Of a DNA stretch of 64,000 nt, positions 9,740-19,812 are shown piece by piece. Every line of letters starts with the position of its first letter. Positions within the stretch are counted from its first letter, which is position 1. The stretch comes from Apostichopus japonicus. Taxonomy: Eukaryota; Echinodermata; Holothuroidea; Aspidochirotida; Stichopodidae. A program made the translations under genes and the position numbers. The stretch covers positions 10,179,917 through 10,243,916 of the forward strand of contig NC_092571.1 in NCBI RefSeq assembly GCF_037975245.1, in the 5' to 3' direction. The notes beneath the pieces were generated by a model, which did not search any database, was not told the DNA's origin, and saw only the letters and a program-made list of their open reading frames with translations.

Positions 9740-11598
9740 TAGACAAAAACAACGAAAAACGACATATGTAAATAACTCATATATGTAGCTTAGCTAAGAA
9801 CTTATAAACATAATTATATAATATCAATCGCAGTGTTAATATTTCTAACATGCTACGGTTAGTTGGAATCTGACCACATTGACAAGTGATGATGCACCTG
9901 AAGTTTCGAGCATAAGGAACTACAATTCATTGTAGATATCAAAATTGTTTATCACAATTTCGAACCACAGTGGTTACGTCAGAAATAATATAATTATATT
10001 CGGCCGGGCGAATTCAACTAAACTTAATAATATATCTATCTACGATATGCTGAAAATAGAAGCTAAAATATCAATGAATACATAAAGCTTAGCCAGAAAG
10101 TGAATCAGTTAGGTTTCGGTATCAACATTTTAGCAAGTTTCACACGTCGGGTTCTAAGACTTAGCCACTGCACTTATACCCGGGCTAATTGTACTCCAGT
10201 GCACCATAAACGTAACATCTCTCATCATGTTATGATCTTACGTGCTCATGCAAGCAGGCTAGACGAGCTTGAAACATTGATCAAGTTCCTTTGGGACTCG
10301 CTCATGCACACTTGTAACTTATAACTCAAAAAAGAGTGTATATAGCGCACAACGGATGACATCATTGTCATCATAGTTTAGTTAACAATACGGATTTCAT
10401 GAGTAACGTTCTAGTTCGTTTTTCAACGCTTGATTATGATAATGTCATGTTTTTCAGATAATTAATAGCAAGACGCCGGCATGAGTTCTGTCTATTTCGT
10501 GGTTTAATTAAAACTAAAATATTTCAACCATAGAAAGAAAATAATACATACACCCCTCCCCTATAGAAGGATACGTGTTTGCGATCTCTCATGTCATGGA
10601 TATTATGTAATTTATGATGTCACATTGCTACAACCAACACACGAAATGCCATTGTGCTTTAGGGAATATCAATGCAGCTTTATGTACTAGGAATGTAACA
10701 CAACAACCGGAAAGGGTTTGTATGTAATTGATGTGTTTTCGTCATGCAAATTATCGTCCACGTATAGAAACATTTTGTATCAAACTGTGATCGTTCGAGA
10801 AAACCGGAAACATTTAATGCCTCAACGCCTTCTACTAATTACTTTTACGACGACGATATGCTCAGTTACAAACTCTTCTTTCATTTTGAAGTTAACACCT
10901 CGACACATGTGTCTACTACCTCTTGCAATTTACGTGCGAATATTCAAAACTTTCAGTTTAAATTGATCAAGTGTAGTACGTTTCCCCATAGCATGCTTCT
11001 CTTTTCGGAAAACTTTTCCCTGAATACTGGTCACATAATTTCAAAGTCAATTTTTTGTTATCTTTCTTATAACATAAAATTATCGTCGGGGACTTATTTC
11101 CGATGCCCATGACCAACAGAACGTCTTTTTCATGTTCATAAAATAATAGGATTGAGTGCTTTATATGACTGTAATTATGCTCTTGATGAAATATCTCTCT
11201 ATTGAAATAAAAATAGGGCGTTCATTATCTGTCACAAGTCCACTCTAAATTTGTCAGTTAAGTCAAGTAAACTGAAGTATTAATTGAGGTGTATAGTTGT
11301 TACTGAACTTCGTTGCAGTAAGAGTTGTTTCTGCAACATTCAGAATACAATGGAAACCTCGTCTCGAAGAGATAGTCAAACGACGGAGAGATATTGCGTA
11401 ATTGATCATTCTTTCAATATCAATGCGTATAGTTGTAGTGGTATACAGCAGTCTTTAGATGTTCCAGTGGTCGTCCTACAGTGAACTTAGTGAACTCAGC
11501 AGCAACACACTATACGCGGATGATCCTCACGGTGTATATGCATATCAATGAGCAGTATGTGCTTTACTTGTTGTTGTTACTTGTTGTTGACAGGGTAG
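9740..11598. other. Intergenic between receptors A and B (convergent)
   Basis: AT-rich interval between the 3' ends of two convergent receptor genes. Short open frames occur but have no domain or signal sequence. No clear AATAAA was found close after receptor A. Nothing else supported. Confidence 0.5.
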
Positions 11599-12951
11599 TC
11601 AAGGTAACTGAGCCACGGGCGGTAAGTCATAAAGGTCCTCATCCAAAGGAGTTAATGGCGATCTTTCGGTATCCTCATCTGCAGAGCCTACACTAGTTAT
11701 ACTAACATGATGGGGCCGTAACTGGTACCTGCCATCGGGTAGCGTAGTCAACATCATATCACTGTCTTTTGCCGGTGGAAATGAGACGAACTCGTTTGTT
11801 TCGGCCATCTTGGATCCCTCAGAACTATCTTTGCTTTTCCGACACTTTCGTATTGTAAAGCATATGATAATGAAAACGCAAATTAAAAATATAGAAACCA
11901 AAACAGCTACAGAAATCAGAATCAGTGTAAACAAAGGAATAGCAAGACCCGGTGTTTCTGCAGTAGGTGAAGAAGATACCGAAAATATGTAACTTGTCGA
12001 CAGGTTCATCCCGTATGCCGTTCCTACGCATGAAATGTTAATCTCTCTCCCAAGGTTCGACAAGCTCGACAGATCAGTAAATGTTATGTAAGAAGTCTCA
12101 TTAGTACTAGCAATGACGTAATTGGTAGGAACGTCCAGCCACTCGATAGTACCGACATTGGTTTGCCACGGTGTAATGCGACAACTAAACGTTCTGTTGC
12201 TTGATGTGCTCCCTGGGTTGATTTCTATAATAGAAATGAAAGGAGAGTTATAAACAACGACTGGCCCTAACGTACACGATAAGTTCGATGTAGTTTGTGG
12301 GTTATCATCTGTTTCTGCAATGCATATAAAACTAGTACCATTCATCTCAGCTTTGATGGAGAGAGTTGCATTATCTACAGCTGAGAATTCATCCTCTGTT
12401 CTCTCTCTCTCCAGTGCCTCGGACCGATCTTCACTTCGATACCACTTCACTCTCCTGGTCGGTTCGCGGTATATTGGGTTGTAACAAGATAAAACAAGTT
12501 TCTCTCCAACCAAATATTCCAATGTATTTTGCTTGTTCGCTAAACAGATTGGCATCCTTTCATCCACGGATAATGCATATTCAGCAGATGTGACGTCACC
12601 TCCATCAGTCATCCCAACACACTCATATATCCCACTGTGTTCCATGCGAGTTAAATTCTCAAAGGTTAAAAAGTATAAACTATTGGAGGATAACGAAATA
12701 ACCGAAGATTTCGTAAATTTAGGAAGATTATCCACCTGTATGTCTTTTCCTACGTAACTAATTATACTGATGTTATCTTTGAGCCACGTTTGCGATTGAA
12801 ATCTGCTATGGACTGTGCAAAGTACATTGAGAGGTATCCCTTCAAATAGATGTGGTGTATCTCGTAGCAGCTTGATTGATACATCAGATTCGGCATAGGT
12901 TATTGTAAAAGAACACAGGATCAATGCCGTCACACCAATAAAACCCTGCAT
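11599..12951 (-). CDS. Receptor B: intronless Ig-superfamily type I membrane protein with LPDGR tail
   Basis: An uninterrupted 450-codon frame. Signal peptide at 1-20 (MQGFIGVTALILCSFTITYA). Three Ig-like domains: LNVLC...SGIYECVG (about 22-128), LVLSC...TSFICIAE (130-228) and RTFSC...INISCVG (230-327), with several NxS/T sites. The membrane span is at about 338-366, then RKCRKSK and an 83-residue tail. Tail residues 398-411 (11719-11760) read DMMLTTLPDGRYQL, shared with receptor C; the Tyr here is absent from C. A second Tyr motif, EDLYDLPPV near the C-terminus, fits YxxP (a Crk-type SH2 site). Tail to tail with A and head to tail with C, so B and C look like a tandem duplication that has since diverged. 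The ligand is unknown. Confidence 0.85.
   Translation of the reverse strand: MQGFIGVTALILCSFTITYAESDVSIKLLRDTPHLFEGIPLNVLCTVHSRFQSQTWLKDNISIISYVGKDIQVDNLPKFTKSSVISLSSNSLYFLTFENLTRMEHSGIYECVGMTDGGDVTSAEYALSVDERMPICLANKQNTLEYLVGEKLVLSCYNPIYREPTRRVKWYRSEDRSEALERERTEDEFSAVDNATLSIKAEMNGTSFICIAETDDNPQTTSNLSCTLGPVVVYNSPFISIIEINPGSTSSNRTFSCRITPWQTNVGTIEWLDVPTNYVIASTNETSYITFTDLSSLSNLGREINISCVGTAYGMNLSTSYIFSVSSSPTAETPGLAIPLFTLILISVAVLVSIFLICVFIIICFTIRKCRKSKDSSEGSKMAETNEFVSFPPAKDSDMMLTTLPDGRYQLRPHHVSITSVGSADEDTERSPLTPLDEDLYDLPPVAQLP
11719..11760 (-). other. Conserved tail motif LPDGR in receptor B
   Basis: Fourteen codons, DMMLTTLPDGRYQL. In receptor C the equivalent codons give DMVLTKLPDGRLQL at 16085-16126. 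This is the best conserved stretch between the two tails, which suggests a binding motif. I do not recognise it as a named signalling motif. Confidence 0.6.
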
Positions 12952-13344
12952 AATGATTAAGATTACTGTACACTATTTCTAATACTATGAAACAAATTTA
13001 GCAGAACCAAATGTCACAACACCTTTCCAGTATAATGAATGACTTCCTGTCTCTTGCAATGGTTGGTTGACACTTGTATCCTATATGCGTGTCAACGTCC
13101 TAATTTGTAGAAATTTTTGTATCTTTGGAAACGAAATCATAAACAATTATATATAGACATCTCTTTATCCAAATTCTGCAATCACAGTAAAGGTGCCCCT
13201 TGAATCGTTGTTGTGCAAAATATTGCTTGCCGACAGAAGCAGAATTGCGTGCTTCACGGATCCGTCATGTTAGTTAGTTTCCTGAAGATGTGGTTATTTA
13301 TACTTATTGATATCCTCCTCAACGTACAGTCACTGTTGGATTGT
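12952..13344. other. 5' flank of receptor B
   Basis: No gene seen except the candidate TATA box at 13148-13155. Confidence 0.4.
13148..13155 (-). promoter_or_regulatory. TATA-like box upstream of receptor B
   Basis: TATATATA about 200 bp upstream of the receptor B start codon. Receptor C has the same octamer about 235 bp upstream of its start. In AT-rich DNA such a match can be chance; the similar placement before both paralogues is the only support. Confidence 0.25.
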
Positions 13345-13450
13345 TTAATCGACTATGCTGACATCATATTCTGCAGACGTTAATGCGTACCTTGGATTCA
13401 ATGTGAACACACCCTGGTCGTTTGAGAATAAACACATATGAAGAAAGACA
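13345..13450 (-). pseudogene. Possible remnant of an Ig domain
   Basis: A minus-strand frame contains ALTSAEYDVSIVD before a stop. Receptor B has DVTSAEYALSVDE at the end of its first Ig domain, and the underlying DNA is similar over the TSAEY codons. No Cys pair or further domain sequence is in frame, so this may be a decayed piece of a fifth receptor or coincidence. Confidence 0.2.
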
Positions 13451-15870
13451 CATGTAGCGTATATGCTGATATGCAGGTACCCCATTGTATTGGTGGAGTG
13501 TACACACTGATTCAACACTAAAATGCGTTCGTCATGCCCGGTGTACCCTGATAAATGGTTCCACCTACACCTATTGCTCTCCACAGGTCACTTCATTGTT
13601 ATACTGCAACAAACAACGTATGGCAGTGTAATTAACCTTGCATTATATTAAAAGTCAGATACCAATATATGATTCACTCGCCAAGGTTTTAGGATAATAA
13701 TTCGTTAACTCAGCACACACACACCCACACACACAATGTTACACAATAGAAGGTGCGGTACACATGCTAGAGTTTTGCACTACCAACCCCTGAAATCGAC
13801 TAATATTTTACTACAATAAAATAACACAGTCATTATAAATGCACGTTCTTTTTCTTCAATTTTAGTTCAACTGCTTTTCATGGATCTAGCGATCTATTGT
13901 GTATTTTGCATGCTATTCATGCACTCTCCCAATCCTGTTGGTGTGATTTTATGGTGACTTCAACAGCCGATGGGTGACATCATAATGGCAATTTAGCTAA
14001 AGAGGCCTAGTCGTTCTTCTTTGTTATATAGGAATATTGTATCAAACAAGAAAGAGGAAAATCCCCCACCCCACCCTGCCCTGCCCCCACCCCATCCTGC
14101 TCCGGCATTTTATAATGAGGCTTGAAAAATTTGAAACAAACGCTCAATGGCCTGCCGTAACAAGCATACACTGAACTTAATTTAAAGACATGGAAGACAT
14201 GGTATATATTTGATATCATTCAAGTAGACTAATAATGTGATGTTGAAAATCATAAGCGTCCTTTATAATGTGATTAATAGACACAAACTTCTAACTTATT
14301 CGTATTAAATGACGTCGTCAGTAGAGCATTAAGTCCCTTATTTTCAATACTTCAGTAGCAATGATATTCTTCCCATTTAATGTAATAGTCATTTTGGCTC
14401 GGCTATTAATTCAGCTGTTTCCTATATCTATTGCTGGCCATTGTTGCTCTTATTAACTAAAACAAGTCTTCAGTTTCATAAGACCAGGTTCAAAAGTTTA
14501 AGCATAACATTTTTTATTTGTGAAAATGAAAACGTCAGTTTCCAAGTACGAAATACTGAAACCACCACACTGTACTAACAAACCTAACATCACAACCAAA
14601 CACCGTCACGCCCGTAGCCAGGCCGGGCAAGGGGCGTGCCCCACCCATCTCCGTGCAGACCACTGTGCCCCCATCTCTTTATCTATCAATGATGTGTATA
14701 AAAAACATCACAAGTTACAAGTCAAGGATGTCGTGCCCCTCATTAAATTGGTTTTGTCCCTCCAACTCAGATTTCTCGATACGGACCTGCCAATCATGAT
14801 TATAAAGTGTTGCATACGACGAACCAAATCTCAACGCTTACGTCACCATATGATTTGGATGTGATGTTTCTGCTAGAGAGACCACTCCATCAAGTAGCTT
14901 CGAATGGTGCTTTGTGGAGTGATTAAGGCAGATTTTATGGAAGCGTCGATGCCTTTTTCTCTCTATACCGCCTTGTAGTATGTATGCTAACCATTAAACT
15001 AGCGGTATGCCTACTCCAGAGGAACATTTATTCTTGCTATGTATCGTTTTCAAGCAAACAACATTTGAAGTTGACATACTTTGCTTCAAAAGTGAACTTG
15101 AGGCAAATAAATGTGATGTCATAATTGTACACCAACAAATTTGTGTTTTGTTTATCTTTGCAGTCTTCACCATATGATTACAATTCGTTTAGCGTATTGA
15201 TAATGTCATACCCCGCTAAAACGACCCTATCCAATCCAAGGCTAAAACAGTAAAGTAACAAAAAAGAGACACAAACACTTTTCTGTCAATGTGCAACAAA
15301 ATTAAATCACATCTATTTACTTTACGTTTACTTACGGTACAAACTGGGACAATATCTGGAAAGCAATGTAGGAATTATAAACAATTGTAACGAAGTTACT
15401 TAGAATATGTTCTTCTGTCACTAGCAAAAAACAAATTTTCTTCTAATATATAATTTTAGGAGAGGTATAATTTTTTTTTGTATGAAAAGTTTCTAGCAAT
15501 ATAGATATCTACAGTTGCATCATAATAACGCCTGAATTACGCCAATGAAATAACCATTTTGTTTTCTTAATTAACCAATTAATTATGACATCAGAATGTT
15601 TGATAAAAACAATTGAGAACATTTCAGATCAAATTGAATTCTAGCCCCGGGAAAGTTTCTCTGAATAAACAAAATGTAATGAAAATCCATTCACAATGAC
15701 CCTTCGCACCCGAGAAGCGGTTATCTATAGGTTGTTCTTGAACCCATGTGTGTACATAAATACGTCTCACTTGTTGCAGCATACATTACAGGTTTATCAC
15801 TGGGTAAAATAGGTATAGCAAACAATAAATCGATATATTAATTTATCTGCAACTATCTGTCTAGACATCT

Positions 15871-15890
15871 ATATATATATATATATATAT
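15871..15890. repeat. (TA)n microsatellite
   Basis: About ten TA dinucleotides, just downstream of receptor C. Confidence 0.9.
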
Positions 15891-15895
15891 TTATT
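15890..15895 (-). terminator. Candidate poly(A) signal of receptor C
   Basis: AATAAA on the minus strand, about 60 bp beyond the receptor C stop codon. The position is reasonable for a short 3' UTR. Confidence 0.35.
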
Positions 15896-15955
15896 TTTTA
15901 ATTTGTAGTTATTCTGTATTGTTATTAGACTACCGGTAGGACCAACCAGAGAGGC

Positions 15956-17254
15956 CTATTCTGCCCTCCACTGTCCGCCTTGAGGATTGGTAGGTGGGGC
16001 TCCGTTAAGTTCGTCAGTACTTGAGAGGTTAATAAAGTCACCGGCATGAGATTGTTTCATATCATTAGAGTATAGTCGTTCTTGTAACTGTAGTCTTCCA
16101 TCGGGCAGTTTAGTTAGTACCATGTCTTGTTCATACGCGTTCAGTACAATGTCAGGGTTTGAATCCTGTAAGTGTGATCCATCTGTTCCGGAAAAGCCGA
16201 ATGAACCTCTCTGATAACCTTTGACTAGTATTTGCCAGCCAGACCATGCTATGACTATTGCACCAACAAACAGTAAAATACCAGAAATAACTGAAATTGT
16301 AATAAAAAAACGATTGTTTCCATTGGAGATTCTAACAAAAGTTAAGTTATATCCTGAAATAAAACTGTCGTTGATCAATATCCCGGCGCATGAAATACTA
16401 TATGTTATTGTGTCCTCCACTGGCGATGAGAAATCGTAAATAGTTAAAGTAGAATCGACTTGTGAATCTGAGATTTCCATAGATGTAATGTTGGGTTCAA
16501 TGAACCACTCGTAGACTACTCCTTTCACTTCCGGTATTAATCGACAAGTTAATGTGAACGAGTCGTTAAGTTGACTCCCTTCCTCAATTGAAATGTAATA
16601 CGAGTCGTAAACAAAAATAGGCCCTATTGAACATGACTCAGACATGTTCTGATTTTCAATGTAGAAACAATCAAAGTTTGTTGAATTATGCACTGAATCA
16701 AGAGAAACGTTCACAGAAGATGAAGATGAAGAGACCACCATTTGAGAAGGATAAAGCCTGGAATTATTCCAGAACCAACCAGGTACGTTACTATTTAGAC
16801 TATCACACGTGAGCTCGATCTGTTCACCTATTAAATATTCCTGCCGTCCACAGACTTTAGACTTACACTGCAGTGACTCAATAGCTACGGTCAAGAAAAA
16901 TTCGGCTTTGTTGCTCTGGTTTATCAAACATGTGTACAATCCACTATCACTGACAGTTGCAACATCAATCGTTATTAAAAGAAAGAAACTAGATGGTGCT
17001 GGAAACGAGGAAACTTGCTTCCCATCGGCGTCTATTTGTGTCATATTTTGGAAGACACCAAGAACAGTACCATTGTGTGATAGTGTCACTGAGTCGTCTT
17101 CTGAAAACGACGTGGCTGAACATAGCAGTGTGACTCGTGAGCCTTCTAAGACGATGTCATCTGCCACCGAGAACTCAATCTGACCGACCACGAATGGAAC
17201 TAAGAGTATAAATAACACCAGCAATTTAGCTGGTAACAGAAATAAACTATCCAT
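15956..17254 (-). CDS. Receptor C: intronless Ig-superfamily type I membrane protein with LPDGR tail
   Basis: A single 432-codon frame. Signal peptide at about 1-24, ending VPFVVG. Three Ig-like domains: VTLLC...SGLYTC (about 25-125), IELTC...NFDCF (128-215) and FTLTC...SISCAG (216-308), with many NxS/T sites (NMT, NQS, NNS, NVS, NMS, NDS, NIT). The membrane span is at about 316-338, then a tail of about 88 residues. Residues 377-390 are DMVLTKLPDGRLQL, the motif shared with receptor B; nearby Tyr contexts are LNAYEQDM and ERLYSNDM. Domain count, Cys spacing and tail motif make it a paralogue of B, in the same orientation 3 kb away. Function is inferred to be surface recognition; the ligand is unknown. 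Confidence 0.85.
   Translation of the reverse strand: MDSLFLLPAKLLVLFILLVPFVVGQIEFSVADDIVLEGSRVTLLCSATSFSEDDSVTLSHNGTVLGVFQNMTQIDADGKQVSSFPAPSSFFLLITIDVATVSDSGLYTCLINQSNKAEFFLTVAIESLQCKSKVCGRQEYLIGEQIELTCDSLNSNVPGWFWNNSRLYPSQMVVSSSSSSVNVSLDSVHNSTNFDCFYIENQNMSESCSIGPIFVYDSYYISIEEGSQLNDSFTLTCRLIPEVKGVVYEWFIEPNITSMEISDSQVDSTLTIYDFSSPVEDTITYSISCAGILINDSFISGYNLTFVRISNGNNRFFITISVISGILLFVGAIVIAWSGWQILVKGYQRGSFGFSGTDGSHLQDSNPDIVLNAYEQDMVLTKLPDGRLQLQERLYSNDMKQSHAGDFINLSSTDELNGAPPTNPQGGQWRAE
16085..16126 (-). other. Conserved tail motif LPDGR in receptor C
   Basis: Codons for DMVLTKLPDGRLQL, aligned without gaps to receptor B (DMMLTTLPDGRYQL). The surrounding tails differ, so conservation is local. 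Confidence 0.6.
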
Positions 17255-17486
17255 GACCGCTGACTGGATGTACAGTTAACCAGGTGTTTAGTAACGAACG
17301 GTTCAGTTTGTTGAAAAACTATGTTGTTATCAAGGAACTCCCATAGAAAACACGTCGGTATTATTTACACACAATTGGAACGTGGGTCATCGTCATTGAT
17401 GCAAAAGCTTGGTCCAATAGGTAGTCGACGGTACACTGTAACACGTTTTAACATATGTTTAAGATGTTTCATAGAACCCTGTTCTG

Positions 17487-17494
17487 TATATATA
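17487..17494 (-). promoter_or_regulatory. TATA-like box upstream of receptor C
   Basis: TATATATA about 235 bp upstream of the receptor C start codon, comparable to the placement seen for receptor B. Weak evidence in AT-rich sequence. Confidence 0.25.
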
Positions 17495-18007
17495 GTTCAG
17501 TCCTCAGTATCATAGTCAAAACGGCGCTGTTATACCCTGCAGCATGTATACATGAAACAAACCATATTGTATGAACCAAATTCCTCTGCAGTTTCAAACT
17601 GCATAGCTGTTAAAATGAACGCATGACTGCATCTTCAAGAATATTTCTTTAGAAATACAGTATATGAGAGAAAAGATTAGATTGAGCACAGGTCAGGCTT
17701 ATAGAGGTCGTTACTATTTAGCGGCAATACGTAAACAACTGAAGGCTCATAGAAATATTACTCGAAGATAGAAGTAAAATATTTGTGCAATGAGGTCACT
17801 TTACGAGCATGTAAAACGAAAATTACATAAAATATATGTACTTTTTATCATTTGCCTTTGTCGTTAACCTCCATTTCATTAACAAAAGTCTGTTCAAAGT
17901 ATCTCTTTCGAGATCCGGTTTTAGGAATCACAAATGCTTTCGAGTTGGTTGGCATTATGTTTGATCTCTAGAGCGAGTCAAATACGTCACCAAAAACGGA
18001 ACTAGTA

Positions 18008-18010
18008 ATG

Positions 18011-18075
<65 letters not shown>
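18008..18075. repeat. (TA)n microsatellite
   Basis: Almost uninterrupted TA repeat of about 65 bp. Confidence 0.95.
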
Positions 18076-18078
<3 letters not shown>

Positions 18079-18838
18079 CAAACCCACATCAAATCTTTTA
18101 TGAGCTCTATCAAACAGGATTTTGCTTGATACAAAGACGATCAGTCTGTATGAGAATCGTTTAATGTCCCCCCCCCTCCCCCCCCCCCTATGCTAGCTCA
18201 TTGTCAACCGCTCAACCTTAGATTCCTACTCACTTCCTTTTCCGTTGCAGAAAACTTCTGAAGGTACAAAATTGTGATCACTTCTGCAAACATGACATAC
18301 ACTGTGTCATTCGATCAAGATATGACCAAGTAGAAAATCATCTTCAAAGAAAATGATATATTGGCAAAACCATACTTCCTTTCGTTATTGTATCATACTT
18401 CCTAAATGAAATTTAAAACCAAAGCAAAGAGAGAGAGAGATGGTAGAAAGGGTTAATGTAATAGCTGAGCATGATAAATGATCAACCGCTGGGATCCGGA
18501 CAATTCCTGCTGATGCAAGTTTCACAATAATTCTCTGGAAAGTTGATGAGGTGTAAAGCTCGATGATTCATACTTTGAAAAGAACAATTCATCGTACAGT
18601 ATAGTTATTGGTGTGTTGGATAACGGTGTTAGGTACTTACGTATTGTACGGCATCTGTGGATTTCATGAACCAGTTGAGTTTACAAAGTAATCCATCGAA
18701 ATTTTCATTTGTACTTACTGTTGTTTAAGTTGCATCTGTCGGGAAGAAAAAAGAGCCCTGTAACGAAGGTGCATGCTAGTATATATAGCCACACTGATTG
18801 GCACATCCACAGTGAGGTCTAATCGTTAAAAGTACTCA

Positions 18839-19216
18839 AGGGCGTAGGAACCGGGGGCTGGGGGCGCCAGCCCCCCCCCCCAGTGAAAAATGTGGAGGGG
18901 CGGAATTATCATTCCGCCCCCCCGATTCGCAAGTCAGAAAACCCCTTTTTCATTTCCAAATGAGAAAAAAAATCTCATTTGGAGCACCAAATTGCATCTA
19001 AGGCCAGGTGAAAATACAAAATTAAGTTTACAAAATGGAGTCGGTGTTGAAGTGTGCTATATTGCACCAAATTGCATCTGAGGCTACCTGGAAATGCAAA
19101 AAATTCCAAAGGGGAGGGGGACACCCACACCCCCTCCCCTTATCCCCCTCCCCCAGGCCGGCCATAAGTCTTCACCCCCCCCCCCCCTCACTCAAAAGTA
19201 CCTTCCTACGCCACTG
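18839..19216. mobile_element. GGCGTAGG inverted-repeat transposon (MITE), copy 2
   Basis: Begins GGCGTAGGAACC at 18841 and ends CCTTCCTACGCCACTG. The direct repeat AAAGTACTCA flanks it (18829-18838 and 19217-19226), a 10-bp target-site duplication. It is very similar throughout to the element at 6747-7107, including the C-runs and the GCACCAAATTGCATCT phrases, so the family has been active in this genome. It sits about 0.6 kb upstream of receptor D. Confidence 0.85.
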
Positions 19217-19226
19217 AAAGTACTCA

Positions 19227-19812
19227 TCAAGCTATACCTGGAACCGCGTCCGCTGTGTTCTCTAGCATTTCGTAGTCCACGCTCTAATCGGGTTTCTCAG
19301 AAGAGCTAATTGGGTTGGAAATATAAATATTTACCTTTACCTGAAAGAAAAAGTATCCAAATTAGTTCCTACGTACCTCCGAAGAAACCAACGAGTGAGT
19401 TCATTTTATCAAGAATTGTTGACCTCAATAGTGGTTTCGAAAACTTCCGCTCTGAAATATGTGTTGCACTGAGAGTCAACGTTTATAGTTCGCATTCAGT
19501 TGTATTTCATTTGATCACACACGTTACAACTCGCTGGCCGAGCTTTTGATTAATTGGCGTACAGACATTACTTACGTCAAGTCTTAAACTACAACAACAC
19601 TTCGCGGCCTCTTTAGGAACGAAGTTACAAAGTCAGGAAAGATTTTGATATCAAGATAATTTCCTAATAAACGCTTTCCAAAGTTTCCGAAGGGAAATAA
19701 TGTGCCATATTCAGACATTGTTTGTAGCAGCAAAGGGAGGTAAGATTTACGTACATGCTTGCTAATTAGCGGTGGACGGCTCTTCTCCCTATATACTTTC
19801 GTTGTTTATATA
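19227..19812. other. 5' flank of receptor D
   Basis: No exon seen. An upstream in-frame ATG at 19759 would extend the receptor D protein by 18 residues. Confidence 0.4.

Larger units (their letters stand above)
13451..15955. other. Intergenic between receptors B and C
   Basis: About 2.5 kb of AT-rich DNA with a CACACACACCCACACACAC tract near 13715, a CCCCACC-rich patch at 14062-14100, and a CCGTAGCCAGG-type repeat scrap near 14611. Short frames here show no signal peptide, membrane span or Cys pattern. No gene supported. Confidence 0.5.
17255..18838. other. 5' flank of receptor C and intergenic DNA
   Basis: Contains the candidate TATA box at 17487-17494, the long (TA)n tract and C-runs near 18169-18190. 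No further gene seen. Confidence 0.5.

Noticed and set aside
11810-12031. Short frames opposite receptor B
   Set aside because: Antisense shadows of the receptor membrane span and tail.
14520-14864. 114-codon plus-strand frame
   Set aside because: Basic, no hydrophobic segment or domain, and runs through a CCGTAGCCAGG-type repeat scrap.
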